From assembly GCF_010384365.1 (NCBI RefSeq), contig NZ_CP048397.1, forward strand, positions 6,696,001-6,760,000: DNA of 64,000 nt. The letters are read 5' to 3'. Of the stretch, positions 54,205 through 63,311 are shown in pieces (the stretch's first letter is position 1; each line of letters opens with the position of its first letter). Both the position numbers and the translations under genes were made by a program. Under the pieces are notes generated by a model. It saw only the letters and a list, made by a program, of their open reading frames with translations, did no database searches and was not told the origin of the DNA. This DNA is from Streptomyces sp. S4.7. Its GTDB lineage: Bacteria; Actinomycetota; Actinomycetes; Streptomycetales; Streptomycetaceae.

Positions 54205-55110
54205 TCAGCCCTTGACGGCGCCCTGCATGATGCCGCCGACGATCTGCCGGCCGAGCAGCCCGAAGACGAGCAGCACGGGAAGCGTGCCGAGCAGCGTCCC
54301 CGCCATGATCACCGACTGGTCGTGGACATAGCCGCCGCCGAGCTGGCGCAGCGCGACCTGGACCGTCGGCTCCTGCGAGGAGAGCGCGATGATCGGCCAG
54401 AAGAAGTCGTTCCACGCGGTCATGAAGGTCAGCATGCCGAGGACCGCCATGCCGGGCCGCGCGATGGGCACCACGATCGACCAGAAGATCCGCGCGGTGG
54501 ACGCGCCGTCGACGCGTGCCGCCTCGATCAACTCGTCCGGCAGCGACTGCACGAGGTACTGCCGCATGAAGAACACCCCGAAGGCGGAGACGAGTCCGGG
54601 CAGGATCACGGCCTGGAGCTGGTTCACCCACTGGAGTTCGGCGATGAGCATGAACAGCGGGATCACGCCCAGCTGCGGCGGGATCATCATCGTGCCGATG
54701 GTCAGGGCCAGCAGTGCGCCCCGGCCCCGGAAACGGAGCTTGGCGAAGGCGAACCCGGCCAGCGTGCAGCACAGCACCGTACCGACGGTGATGGAGCCCG
54801 ACACGATCAGCGAGTTGAGCAACGCCTTGCCGATGTCGGCCTCTTCGAGGACCGCCTCGAAGTTGCTGATCAGGTTGGGGCCCGGCAGCAGGGTGGGCGG
54901 TACCTTCGCCAGGTCGGCGTTGGAGCGGCTGGCCGCGACGATCGTCCAGTAGAACGGGAACGCCGAGATCAGCAGGGCGACGGTCAGGATGGCGTACGAC
55001 AGCATGCCGCCGTGCATCGAGCGGGGAGGGCGCCTCTTGCGCCGCTCCGGCCGAGGGGGCGCCCCCTCGGTCCCGGTGGGCGGGGCCGGCGGTGCGGCGA
55101 GCGCGGTCAT
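54205..55110 (-). CDS. Sugar ABC transporter permease (CebG/MalG type)
   Basis: A 301-residue inner-membrane permease with six predicted helices after a basic Pro-rich N-terminus. The coupling-loop EAA motif is DELIEAARVDGASTARIFWSIVVP (split across the loop), which binds the ATPase. It ends GRQIVGGIMQGAVKG, the normal MalG-type C-terminus. Its ATG overlaps the stop of the upstream permease gene (ATGA). No ATPase gene is in the locus; Streptomyces usually supplies a shared MsiK. Confidence 0.93.
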   Translation of the reverse strand: MTALAAPPAPPTGTEGAPPRPERRKRRPPRSMHGGMLSYAILTVALLISAFPFYWTIVAASRSNADLAKVPPTLLPGPNLISNFEAVLEEADIGKALLNSLIVSGSITVGTVLCCTLAGFAFAKLRFRGRGALLALTIGTMMIPPQLGVIPLFMLIAELQWVNQLQAVILPGLVSAFGVFFMRQYLVQSLPDELIEAARVDGASTARIFWSIVVPIARPGMAVLGMLTFMTAWNDFFWPIIALSSQEPTVQVALRQLGGGYVHDQSVIMAGTLLGTLPVLLVFGLLGRQIVGGIMQGAVKG

Positions 55111-56075
55111 CGGCCGGCCTCCTTGCGTGAACGGCGGCGCACGATCAGGGCGTTGACCCCGACGAGCAGCACGATCAGGACGAACATGACCCAGGCGATC
55201 GCCGCCGCCCGGCCCAGATGGAAGAAGCCCCAGCCCTGCTCGTACATGTAGAGGCCGAGGGTCTGGTACTGGTGCGAGATACCGCCGGAGATGGACCCCT
55301 CGAACAGCAGGGGCTCACCGAAGAGCTGGGTCGCGCCGATGGTCGACACGATGGTGGTGAAGACGATCGTGGGGCGCAGGCCGGGCAGCGTGACATGGAC
55401 GAACTGCCGCCAGCGGGACGCCCCGTCCATCTCCGCCGCCTCGTACAGCTCGCCCGGGATGGACTGCATGCCCGCCAGATAGATCAGCGCGTTGTAGCCG
55501 GTCCAGCGCCAGACGACGATGGAGGAGACGGCGATCTGCGAGGCGACCGTGCCCGTCTGCCAGTCGACGGGGCTCACCCCGACCAGCCCGAGCACATAGT
55601 TGATCAGGCCGAAGTCCCGGCCGAACAGCTGGGCGAAGACCAGGGTCGCGGCGGCGACGGAGGTGGCGTACGGCAGCAGGATCGCCGTCCGGATGAAAGT
55701 CCGGCCCCGGAGCTTGTAGTTGAGGAGATGGGCCAGTCCGAGCGCCATCGCGAGCTGGGGGACGGTGGACAGGACACCGATGGTGAACGTGTTGCGCAGC
55801 GAGGTCCAGAAGAACTCGTCGGTGAACAGCGCGGTGTAGTTGCCGAATCCGCGCCACTCCATGTCGCCGGGCGTCTGGAGCTCGACCCGGTACAGCGACA
55901 CGAACGCCGTGTAGATCAGCGGGAAGAGACCGAAGGCGGCGAAGAGGGTGAAGAACGGGGCGATGTAGGCGTACGGGGAGAGTCGGCGCCAGGTGCGGCG
56001 TACGGCGGAGGACCCGTCGGTCGCGGGTCCGGGCACCGGCGGCGGCGCGGCCTTCGCGGTGGCGGTGAGGGTCAC
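55107..56075 (-). CDS. Sugar ABC transporter permease (CebF/MalF type)
   Basis: A 322-residue permease with six transmembrane segments. It has the start RLSPYAYIAPFFTLFAAFGL, the EAA loop PGELYEAAEMDGASRWRQF and the end RRRSRKEAGR. GTG 56075 is chosen because GAAGGGG precedes it and the family length fits; upstream codons lie in the repeat-rich spacer. It overlaps the CebG-type gene by four bases. A 408-bp spacer with a hairpin separates it from the binding-protein gene, which would give more binding protein than permease. Confidence 0.92.
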   Translation of the reverse strand: MTLTATAKAAPPPVPGPATDGSSAVRRTWRRLSPYAYIAPFFTLFAAFGLFPLIYTAFVSLYRVELQTPGDMEWRGFGNYTALFTDEFFWTSLRNTFTIGVLSTVPQLAMALGLAHLLNYKLRGRTFIRTAILLPYATSVAAATLVFAQLFGRDFGLINYVLGLVGVSPVDWQTGTVASQIAVSSIVVWRWTGYNALIYLAGMQSIPGELYEAAEMDGASRWRQFVHVTLPGLRPTIVFTTIVSTIGATQLFGEPLLFEGSISGGISHQYQTLGLYMYEQGWGFFHLGRAAAIAWVMFVLIVLLVGVNALIVRRRSRKEAGR

Positions 56076-56483
56076 GGTACGGGGCCCTTCGGGGGGAGGG
56101 GGAGTGGATTCGGGTACTACGGAACCGGTGCGGGCGCCTCTGCGGCCCGTCCGGCGTCCGAGGAGGACCTGGTTGTGCGGCGGGGCCCGGCTTCGTCGGC
56201 GCGACCGGCCGCGCGCGGGCGGCTTCTTGCGACCGTCCGGCGCTTGAGGACGACCGGTGCGGCGGACGGCCGGGTTGGCGCGGCCGGTCGCCGATGGGGC
56301 GGCTTTTTCAGCCCGTCCGGCTCTTGAGGACGAACCGGCCCACCGGGCGGGCCCGGTGCCGCGTACCCACCCGTCGTCCGACGCGGGCCCGGTGTCGCCG
56401 ACCCGCCCATCGCGCGGCGTGCCAGGCACGGCGGGGTACGGCGGGGCACGGCCCCAGAGCCGGGCCCCGCCCCGCCCGTGCCG
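56076..56483. repeat. Spacer with three copies of a GTCCGGCGCTTGAGGAC repeat and a hairpin
   Basis: Copies lie at 56145-56168, 56231-56251 and 56311-56331, each a variant of (G/C)CCGTCCGG(C)-N3-4-GAGGAC. A reverse-oriented copy lies at 60409-60429. This short GC-rich element is scattered through Streptomyces intergenic DNA. A bulged stem GGCACGGCGGGG/CCCCGCCCGTGCC (56425-56436 with 56470-56482) sits right after the binding-protein stop and can act as a partial terminator. Confidence 0.7.
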
Positions 56484-57806
56484 TCAGCCGATCGTGTTCT
56501 CGACGCCCTTCTTGGCGTTCGACCACGCCTTGCCGGGCGCCGTGCCCTTGCGCTCCACCTCGCTCAGCGCGTTCGTGATCTGCTGCGCGACATTCGCGTC
56601 GTGCACACCGAGCACCTGCACCGGCGCCGCCTTGGCCGCCTCACCGAAGATCCGCCCGATCGGCGCACCCGAGAAGTACGGGTCCGTCGCGTCCGCGACC
56701 TGCTCGATCGCTCCCGTGGACGACGGGAAGTTGCCCTGCTTCTCGAAGAGCTTGGCCTGCTGCTCGGGGGCGGTGAGCCACTTGATCAGCTCGTACGCCT
56801 CCTCCTTGTGCTCGGCCGCGCGCGGCACCGAGAGGTACGAGCCGCCCCAGTTGCCCGCGCCGCCGGGCAGCTTGGCGATGTCCCACTTGCCCTGGCCGGC
56901 GTCGCCCGCCTGGCCCTTCACATAGCCGAGCATCCACGCGGGGCACGGGATGGTGGCGAAGGATCCGGCGGCGAACGCCTGGTTCCACTGCGGGGACCAC
57001 TGGTCGAGCTTGGCGCTCAGACCGGACTCGGCGGCCTCGACGGAGGTGTCCCAGGCGGACTTGACCGCCGGGTTGTTCTCGTAGATCAGCTCGCCGGAGG
57101 CGTCGTAGTACCGCTCCTTCTCCTGGCCGATCATGATCGAGTAGAGGCTGCCGACGCTGTCGATCCAGGCGCTCTTGGCGGGTGCCTTCTCCATGTACTG
57201 CTCGCCCAGGTCGAGATAGCCGTCCCAGGTGGCCCACTTCTGCGCCAGCTCGTCGCGGTCGGTGGGCAGTCCGGCCTTCTTGAACAGGTCGGTGCGGTAA
57301 CACATCGCCTCGGGCCCGACGTCCGTGCCAAGACCGAGGATCTTGCCGTCCTTCGTGGTCGCGGCGGACCACTTGGCCTCGGCGAACTCCTTCTCCAGCT
57401 TGTCCGCGCCGTACCGCTTCAGGTCCTCGAACTTGTCGGACTGCTGCTGGGTCACCGAGGCGATCCGGCCCACTTCGACGCCCTGCACGTCGGCGAGTCC
57501 GCCGCCGCCCGCGAGCCGGGTCTGGAGCGACTTCCAGTAGTCCGCCTCGTCCTCGGTGTCGCTCTGCTTGATCTTGACTCCGGGGTTGAGCTTCTCGTAC
57601 TCCGCGTACAGGCCGGCTTCCTCGTAGCCGAACGCTCCGAAGAGGTCGACGGTCAGTGTGACCTTGCCGCCCGCCTCGTCCGAGGAGTCCGACGAACCTG
57701 ATCCGCAGGCGGCGAGCAGGGCTCCGGCGAGTACGACCGCGCCGAGGGTCCGTCCGGTGGACCGGGCGCGTGCGGCGGACGTCCTGACGGTCCGGCAGAT
57801 GGGCAT
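56484..57806 (-). CDS. Sugar-binding lipoprotein of the beta-glucan ABC transporter
   Basis: A 440-residue family-1 extracellular binding protein. The lipobox is LAGALLAACG with Cys34. The mature protein has the usual features (AEYEKLNPGVKIKQ, GLGTDVGPEAMCYRTDLFKK, AGSFATIPCPAWMLGYVKG, ELIKWLTAPEQQAKL). It is the first gene of the unit and carries the operator TGAGAGCGCTCTCA 44 bp upstream of its ATG. GGGAGGC lies before the start. The likely ligands are laminari- or other beta-gluco-oligosaccharides, judged from GH81 and GH1 (inference). Confidence 0.93.
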   Translation of the reverse strand: MPICRTVRTSAARARSTGRTLGAVVLAGALLAACGSGSSDSSDEAGGKVTLTVDLFGAFGYEEAGLYAEYEKLNPGVKIKQSDTEDEADYWKSLQTRLAGGGGLADVQGVEVGRIASVTQQQSDKFEDLKRYGADKLEKEFAEAKWSAATTKDGKILGLGTDVGPEAMCYRTDLFKKAGLPTDRDELAQKWATWDGYLDLGEQYMEKAPAKSAWIDSVGSLYSIMIGQEKERYYDASGELIYENNPAVKSAWDTSVEAAESGLSAKLDQWSPQWNQAFAAGSFATIPCPAWMLGYVKGQAGDAGQGKWDIAKLPGGAGNWGGSYLSVPRAAEHKEEAYELIKWLTAPEQQAKLFEKQGNFPSSTGAIEQVADATDPYFSGAPIGRIFGEAAKAAPVQVLGVHDANVAQQITNALSEVERKGTAPGKAWSNAKKGVENTIG

Positions 57807-57849
57807 GGGAAGCCTCCCTTGGCTTCGGGGTGAAGCGAGAGCGACACTT

Positions 57850-57863
57850 TGAGAGCGCTCTCA
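57850..57863. promoter_or_regulatory. LacI-family operator upstream of the SBP gene
   Basis: TGAGAGCGCTCTCA is a perfect 14-bp palindrome with the AGCGCT core of CebR/CelR-like operators (known consensus TGGGAGCGCTCCCA). Confidence 0.85.
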
Positions 57864-57963
57864 GAACGTGCGTCTGGAGCGTGCCCCCACGGCTGCCGCT
57901 CCGTCAAGACTCGAACGCATAACGGCGCCGGTCGACTGACAACCGCCTTCTCCGTCAGCTCTA

Positions 57964-58017
57964 TTGACACTTAGGTTTCAGGAGTTTTACGTTCCTTGGC
58001 ATCTGAGAGCGCTCTCG
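57964..58017 (+). promoter_or_regulatory. GH81 promoter and operator
   Basis: TTGACA (57964-57969), an 18-bp spacer and TACGTT (57988-57993) form a sigma-70-like promoter. The operator TGAGAGCGCTCTCG (58004-58017) starts ten bases after the -10, over the expected transcription start, so the repressor would block RNA polymerase directly. Confidence 0.7.
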
Positions 58018-58053
58018 GACTCCCTTTCCCCCCATGACTTCGAGGTGCCGTCG

Positions 58054-60315
58054 ATGCCCACCTCCCGCTCCAGACCGGCTTCCGTGCTGGTTCTGGTCAC
58101 TGCCATGGCCGCCGTAGGACTGGGTCCTGCCGCCGGTCCCGCCTCGGCCGCGAACATCCCTGTCGGATCGGGCAGTTACTCCGACACCCGCCCCGCGGGC
58201 ACGTCGGGGCCGACGAACAACGTCGGTGCCCCGGTCACGCCCAAACTGACCGAGGCGGCCAAGGACAGGCCCCTCCCGACCAACGACTGGTGGACCTCGC
58301 TCGCCTATCAGCGTTACGGCGACAACCCGTACTCCACCCCGATGTACGGCCACCCGCTCACCTACCAGGCCACCTCCGGCGGACTGGAGGTCGGCCATCC
58401 CACGACCGCCGCCATCGTGGGTGACGGCCGGCAGTACGAGTACGCGCACAAGGCCGATCTCACCCTGGGTCTGACCGGTCTCAACTCCCCGGACACCAAG
58501 GCCGACGACTGGTCGGACTGGACGGTCACGCCGTACTGGTCCGACGGCACCCGCACGCTGCGGACCACCATCGGCCACGGCATGCCCTACGTGTACGCGA
58601 AGGGCTCGGGCGGCGACGCGCGCATCACCACCGCGTCGGCACCCACCGTCTTCTCCGACGACGGCAACGTCCTCGGCATCACCGTCGCCGGACACCACTA
58701 CGCGCTCTTCGCGCCGACCGGCAGCGACTGGTCGGTCTCGGGCTCCACCGTCACGGCCGGACTCGGCGACAAGGACTACTTCTCGCTCGCGCTGCTGCCG
58801 TCCGAGGACGCGCTGGCGACGTACGCCAAGTACGCCTACAGCTTCGTCACCGGCTCCACGACGAGCTGGAACAGCGAGGGCGGCGACGTCGAGGCGACGT
58901 ACACCCTCACCACCGAGCCGCAGGAGGGCACGGAGAAGGGCACGATCCAGGCCCTCTACCGGCACCAGTGGCTCAACACGACCGACCAGCTCACCCCGTA
59001 CACCTACGTGTCACCGCGCGGCACGATGAAGGTGCGCGAGGCGACGTCCTTCACCACCCGCCAGAAGGCGTCCGGTGTACTGCCCGCGCTGCCGGAGTCG
59101 AGCGGGGTCGACTCGGCCGCGCTCAAGGCGCAGCTGGACGAGGTGGTCAATGCCGGTGACCCGTTCTCCGGGGCGACCGACACCTACTGGACCGGCAAGG
59201 CGCTCGGCCGGCTCGCCCAACTGGCCCCGATCGCGGACCAGGTCGGCGAGACCGCGACCCGCGACAAGATCGTGGACCTGCTCAAGGGCCGTCTGGAGGA
59301 GTGGTTCACGGCGGGCGGTGCCAGTGAGTTCAGCTATGACAACGACTGGAAGACGCTGACCGGTTACCCGGCTTCGTACGGAAGCGACACCGAACTCAAC
59401 GACCACCACTTCCACTACAGCTACTACGTGTACGCGGCGGCGATCGTCGCCCAGTACGACCAGGCGTGGGCCGCCGAGTCCGCCTGGGGCGGCATGGTCG
59501 AGACGCTGGTGCGCGACGCCGCCAACCCGAGCCGCACGGACAGCGACTTCCCGTTCCTGCGCGGCTTCGACGTGTACGCGGGCCACAGCTGGGCCTCCGG
59601 ACACCAGGGCTTCGCCGCCGGCAACAACCAGGAGTCGTCGTCGGAGTCCATCAACCTCAGCGCGGGACTGGTCCTGTGGGGTTCGGCGACCGGCAACGAC
59701 GAACTGCGTGAGCTGGGTTCGTACCTCCTGGCCACCGAGTCCGAGGCGATCGGGCAGTACTGGTTCGACGCGGACCAGGAGGTCTTCCCCGAGGACTTCC
59801 AGCGCGGCACGGTCGGCATGGTGTGGGGCAGTGGCGGCGCGTACTCCACCTGGTGGACCGCCAACCCTGAGGAGATCCACGGCATCAACGTCCTTCCCGT
59901 GACCGGCGGTTCGCTGCACCTGGGCCGTGAGAAGGAGGCCATCGGCCGCAACATCGCCGAGATGGAGCAGGAGAACGGCGGACCGGCCGTCGAATGGCGC
60001 GACATCCTCTGGGAGTTCGAGGCGATCGCCGACCCGGCGGGAGCGAAGGCCAAGTGGGACGCGGGCCAGGCGGCGCTGTCCCCGGAGGCGGGCGAGTCCA
60101 AGGCCCATGTCCACCACTGGATCGGCACCCTCGACGCGGTCGGCGCCCCCGACCCGGCGGTCACCGGGTCGATCCCGACCTCGGCCGTCTTCACCAAGGG
60201 CGGGGTGAGCACGTACGCGGCGCACAACTTCGCCTCGACGGAGCAGACCGTGACGTTCTCGGACGGCACGACGCTCACGGTGCCGGCGCGGTCGGCGGCG
60301 AGCACCACGGGTTAG
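58054..60315 (+). CDS. Secreted GH81 endo-beta-1,3-glucanase
   Basis: A 753-residue exported GH81 enzyme that attacks internal beta-1,3 links of laminarin, callose and fungal walls. The signal peptide (about 1-32) ends GPASAA. GH81 marks: LPTNDWWTSLAYQRYG at the start, the catalytic-acid region TELNDHHFHYSYYVYAAA, the conserved ASGHQGFAAGNNQESSSESI with the base Glu, and VWGSGGAYSTWW. No carbohydrate-binding module is attached; the C-terminal about 50 residues (TYAAHNFASTEQTVTFSDG) are a short beta segment. ATG 58054 has GAGG upstream. It diverges from the ABC genes and shares the operator type. Confidence 0.95.
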   Translation: MPTSRSRPASVLVLVTAMAAVGLGPAAGPASAANIPVGSGSYSDTRPAGTSGPTNNVGAPVTPKLTEAAKDRPLPTNDWWTSLAYQRYGDNPYSTPMYGHPLTYQATSGGLEVGHPTTAAIVGDGRQYEYAHKADLTLGLTGLNSPDTKADDWSDWTVTPYWSDGTRTLRTTIGHGMPYVYAKGSGGDARITTASAPTVFSDDGNVLGITVAGHHYALFAPTGSDWSVSGSTVTAGLGDKDYFSLALLPSEDALATYAKYAYSFVTGSTTSWNSEGGDVEATYTLTTEPQEGTEKGTIQALYRHQWLNTTDQLTPYTYVSPRGTMKVREATSFTTRQKASGVLPALPESSGVDSAALKAQLDEVVNAGDPFSGATDTYWTGKALGRLAQLAPIADQVGETATRDKIVDLLKGRLEEWFTAGGASEFSYDNDWKTLTGYPASYGSDTELNDHHFHYSYYVYAAAIVAQYDQAWAAESAWGGMVETLVRDAANPSRTDSDFPFLRGFDVYAGHSWASGHQGFAAGNNQESSSESINLSAGLVLWGSATGNDELRELGSYLLATESEAIGQYWFDADQEVFPEDFQRGTVGMVWGSGGAYSTWWTANPEEIHGINVLPVTGGSLHLGREKEAIGRNIAEMEQENGGPAVEWRDILWEFEAIADPAGAKAKWDAGQAALSPEAGESKAHVHHWIGTLDAVGAPDPAVTGSIPTSAVFTKGGVSTYAAHNFASTEQTVTFSDGTTLTVPARSAASTTG

Positions 60316-60321
60316 GTCCTC

Positions 60322-60374
60322 TCCGGCGGATCTTCGGGGATCAGCCCGTCCCGGGCCCACGGAGATCCGCCGGA
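60322..60374 (+). terminator. Hairpin after the GH81 gene
   Basis: TCCGGCGGATCT (60322-60333) pairs perfectly with 60363-60374 across a 29-nt loop, seven bases past the stop. A related sequence, AGATCCGCCGGA, recurs at about 63236-63247. Confidence 0.65.
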
Positions 60375-60494
60375 CAGGGCATAGGGCGGACCACACCCAA
60401 GGTCCTCCGTCCTCGATCGCCGGACGGGCTCGTCTCCGGGCCCGGCCGGCGGTCAGGGGCCGCCCCACCCCCCACACGCGGCGGGTCCTCGGTC

Positions 60495-61535
60495 TCAGGC
60501 CGAGGCCCGCCGCACCAGCGTGGTCGGCGTGATCACTGACGCGGGCGCCCGCGTCTCCGCGCTGTCCTTGTCGAGTCCGCGCAGCAGCAGCCGCGCCATC
60601 AGCCGGCCCTGCCCCTCCACGTCCTGCCGGATCGTGGTCAGCGGCGGGTCGGTGTCCTTGGCGATGGACTCCATGTCGTCGAACCCGACCAGCGCCACCT
60701 CGCCGGGCACCGAGATACCGCGCTCGCGCAGTACCCGCAGCGCACCCGACGCCATCAGGTCGTTGGCCGCGAACACCGCGTCCAGGTCCGGGCGCCGCTC
60801 CAGCAGTTCGCGCATCGCCCGCGCGCCGCTGTCCGCCGTGAACTCGCCCTCGGTGATCAGGCTCGGGTCCGCGTCGAGCAGGACGTCGCGGTAGCCGTCG
60901 AGCCGGTCCGTGGACGAGGTCTGGTCGGGCGGGCCCGCGATGTGCGCGATCTGCTCGCGCCCGAGGTCGCGCAGATACTGCACGGCCGCCCGCGCGCCGC
61001 CGCGGTTGTCGGCGTCCACGTACGGCACGCCCTGATCGCTGGGCGCCGACGTCCAGCTCGGCCGGCCGCCGTACACCGTCGGCGTTCCCGACCGGCGGAT
61101 GATGGCCGGCAGCGGATCGTCGATGTGCAGCGAGAAGGCGAGGGCGCCGTCGACATGGCCGCCCGCCAGATACCGGGCGATCCGCTCGAAGTCGCCGGGG
61201 CCTTCGAGCAGGAGCAGCACCAACTGGGTGTCGTGGGCGGTCAGTTCCTTGCTGATGCCGCGAATCTGCTGCGAGAAGAACGGGTCGGAGAAGATCCGGA
61301 TCTCCGGCTCGGCGATGATCACGGCGACCGCGCCGGTCCGCCGGGTGACCAGGGTGCGGGCCGCGTGGTTCGGTACGTACCCCAGTTCCTCGACGGCCCT
61401 CAGCACCTTGTCGACCAGCGGCTGCCGCACCCCCGCACCGCCGTTGACGACCCGGGACGCGGTGGCCCGGGAGACGCCGGCCCGCGCCGCGACGGCTTCC
61501 AGCGTGGGCCGGGACCCAGGTGACTGCTCGGGCAA
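60495..61535 (-). CDS. LacI-family repressor of the beta-glucan locus
   Basis: A 346-residue LacI/GalR regulator. HTH at about 10-60 (LEAVAARAGVSRATASRVVN, ELGYVPNHAARTL) and a sugar-binding domain (VAVIIAEPEIRIFSDPFF, VDGALAFSL, VGFDDMESIAKDTDPPLTTI). The TTG start is backed by GAGGAG seven bases upstream. A matching operator lies upstream of its own gene, and two more lie in the divergent SBP/GH81 promoters, so it probably represses the whole locus and itself until a beta-gluco-oligosaccharide binds. It resembles CebR in organisation. Confidence 0.92.
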   Translation of the reverse strand: MPEQSPGSRPTLEAVAARAGVSRATASRVVNGGAGVRQPLVDKVLRAVEELGYVPNHAARTLVTRRTGAVAVIIAEPEIRIFSDPFFSQQIRGISKELTAHDTQLVLLLLEGPGDFERIARYLAGGHVDGALAFSLHIDDPLPAIIRRSGTPTVYGGRPSWTSAPSDQGVPYVDADNRGGARAAVQYLRDLGREQIAHIAGPPDQTSSTDRLDGYRDVLLDADPSLITEGEFTADSGARAMRELLERRPDLDAVFAANDLMASGALRVLRERGISVPGEVALVGFDDMESIAKDTDPPLTTIRQDVEGQGRLMARLLLRGLDKDSAETRAPASVITPTTLVRRASA

Positions 61536-61872
61536 GGCGGGCGCTCCTCGTCGGTGGCCGTGCGGGTGGGCACAGCCCTGTTCTGGCCGGTGGACACGTG
61601 CGTGCTTGGGAGGGACCCGGCGGCGTTACGGGAGACCGTACGGGCCGCCGGACCGGTACAGGGTATCCGCTGCCCCCGAAGCCGAGAGAGCGCTCCCAGA
61701 GTGCCGCTCGCACGTCCCCGCAGGTGCGGCGGGCGTCCGTCGGCATACGACTGATCGCGGACAGCCCTCTGTCGCACCGTTGTTCACGGGAGTACGTTTC
61801 CGCCCCATGGAGATCCGTTCACGGGGCAAGCGTCCGCCGGACCACCCCGCCGAGCTTCGGAGACCGCAACTG
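61536..61872. promoter_or_regulatory. Divergent region with LacI operator (61685-61698)
   Basis: AGAGAGCGCTCCCA at 61685-61698 is the third copy of the AGCGCT operator in the window, 150 bp upstream of the LacI start and 188 bp before the M14 gene. It is a mix of the TGAGAGCGCTCTCA and TGGGAGCGCTCCCA forms. No gene is recognised in the 337 bp. Confidence 0.7.
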
Positions 61873-63171
61873 ATGACGTCCCGGATTCGCACCCTCGTCC
61901 TGTCGGTGGCCGCAGCCGCCCTCGTCGTCCCCCTCACCGCACTTCCCTCCTCCGCCCGCCCCGCCGCCCCTGCCGACACCCCGCCGCGCACCGGCTTCGA
62001 GGAGAGCGACGGCGCCGAGTGGACCTCCCTGGAGCGTGAGCAGGAATTCCTCGCCGCCGTCGAGCGCGGCGGCGAAAGGGTCGCGGTCAGCACCATCGGC
62101 ACCACCAAGCAGGGCCGCCCGCTCAACCTCGTCGAGCTGGGCAACAAGCGCTCGGTGGCCAGCGTCCTGCTGATCTGCAGCCAGCACGGCGACGAGCCGT
62201 CGGGCCGCGAGGCGTGCCTCACCACCGTCCGCGACCTGGCCTATCCGAAGGACCGTGCGACGAAGCGGTTCCTGGACCGTACGAGCGTCCTGGTCGTCCC
62301 GACCGCCAACCCCGACGGCCGCGCCGCCGACACGCGTGGCAACTCCGACGGCGTCGACATCAACCGCGACCACATCGCGCTCAAGACGGCCGAGGGCCGC
62401 ACCATGGCCGCCCTCACCCGCGACCGCGAGCCCGACATCATCTACGACCTGCACGAGTACGGGGCCACCCCGCCGTACTACGACAAGGACCTGTTCGACC
62501 TCTGGCCGCGCAACCTCAACACCTCCTCGCGGGTCCACAAGGAGGCGCAGACCCTGTCGGAGGCGTACGTCCGCCCGGCCGCCCGCGCCGGCGACCACTC
62601 CATCGGCACGTACGGCATCTGGACCGACCCCGTCACCGGCGACCCGATCAAGCAGACCGCGGGCGACGGCCAGGAGCGCATCCTGCGCAACGCCTCCGGC
62701 GTCAAGCACTCCGTCGGTCTGCTCATCGAGAGCCGGGTCGACCCGAGGTCCGAGGCCGAGGAGAACGATCCCGCGCTGAACCAGCGGCGCCGGGTCGACA
62801 GCCAACTCGACTCCCTGAAGGGCCTGTTCGGCTACACCGACGAGCGCCGCGTACAGATGGCCGCCGCCACCGCGCTGTCGCGCGCCGCCGGACTGCTCGA
62901 CCGCGGCGCGGTCTACCTCTCAGGGGCCGACAACGAGCCCGCGACCCCCGAGGACACCGTCGAGAACCCACCCTGCGGCTACCGCCTGGACGCCGCCCAG
63001 TACGCGGACGTGAAGGACGAGCTGGCGTTGCACGGTGTGAAGGCCCTGCCCACGCGCGGTGACACCGCCTTCGTGCCGCTGCGCCAGTCCCAGCGCAAGC
63101 TGATCCCGCTCCTCCTCGACGGACGCGCCACCTACCACCTCACCGTTGGACAACCAGTGGCGACTTGTTGA
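61873..63171 (+). CDS. Secreted M14 zinc carboxypeptidase-like protein
   Basis: A 432-residue exported protein. Signal peptide: TSRIRTLVLSVAAAALVVPL, ending SSARP. The zinc motif HxxE is in SQHGDEPSG. Then come NPDGRAADTRGNSDGVDINRDH (substrate Arg/Asn) and the third ligand in YDLHEYG. It probably trims C-terminal residues from peptides outside the cell. ATG 61873 starts the signal peptide and is preferred; ATG 61807 in frame is an alternative. The LacI operator in the shared upstream region could also affect this gene, but that is not obvious functionally. Confidence 0.9.
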   Translation: MTSRIRTLVLSVAAAALVVPLTALPSSARPAAPADTPPRTGFEESDGAEWTSLEREQEFLAAVERGGERVAVSTIGTTKQGRPLNLVELGNKRSVASVLLICSQHGDEPSGREACLTTVRDLAYPKDRATKRFLDRTSVLVVPTANPDGRAADTRGNSDGVDINRDHIALKTAEGRTMAALTRDREPDIIYDLHEYGATPPYYDKDLFDLWPRNLNTSSRVHKEAQTLSEAYVRPAARAGDHSIGTYGIWTDPVTGDPIKQTAGDGQERILRNASGVKHSVGLLIESRVDPRSEAEENDPALNQRRRVDSQLDSLKGLFGYTDERRVQMAAATALSRAAGLLDRGAVYLSGADNEPATPEDTVENPPCGYRLDAAQYADVKDELALHGVKALPTRGDTAFVPLRQSQRKLIPLLLDGRATYHLTVGQPVATC

Positions 63172-63311
63172 TAGAAAGAGAGGCAAGTCACATGTGTGAG
63201 TTCCGGTTCGGTGGATAGTCGTGGATCAGCCCGCGAAGATCCGCCGGACCGGGTGCAAGGCGTAACGGAGCGCCGACCCACTGCTCCGTGAAACCCCGAA
63301 AGGTGTTGCCC

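Noticed and set aside
56076..56480. In-frame N-terminal extension of the CebF-type permease through the spacer
   Set aside because: The extension consists of the scattered repeats translated, is Arg/Pro/Gly-rich, and a GTG with a ribosome site gives the normal family length.
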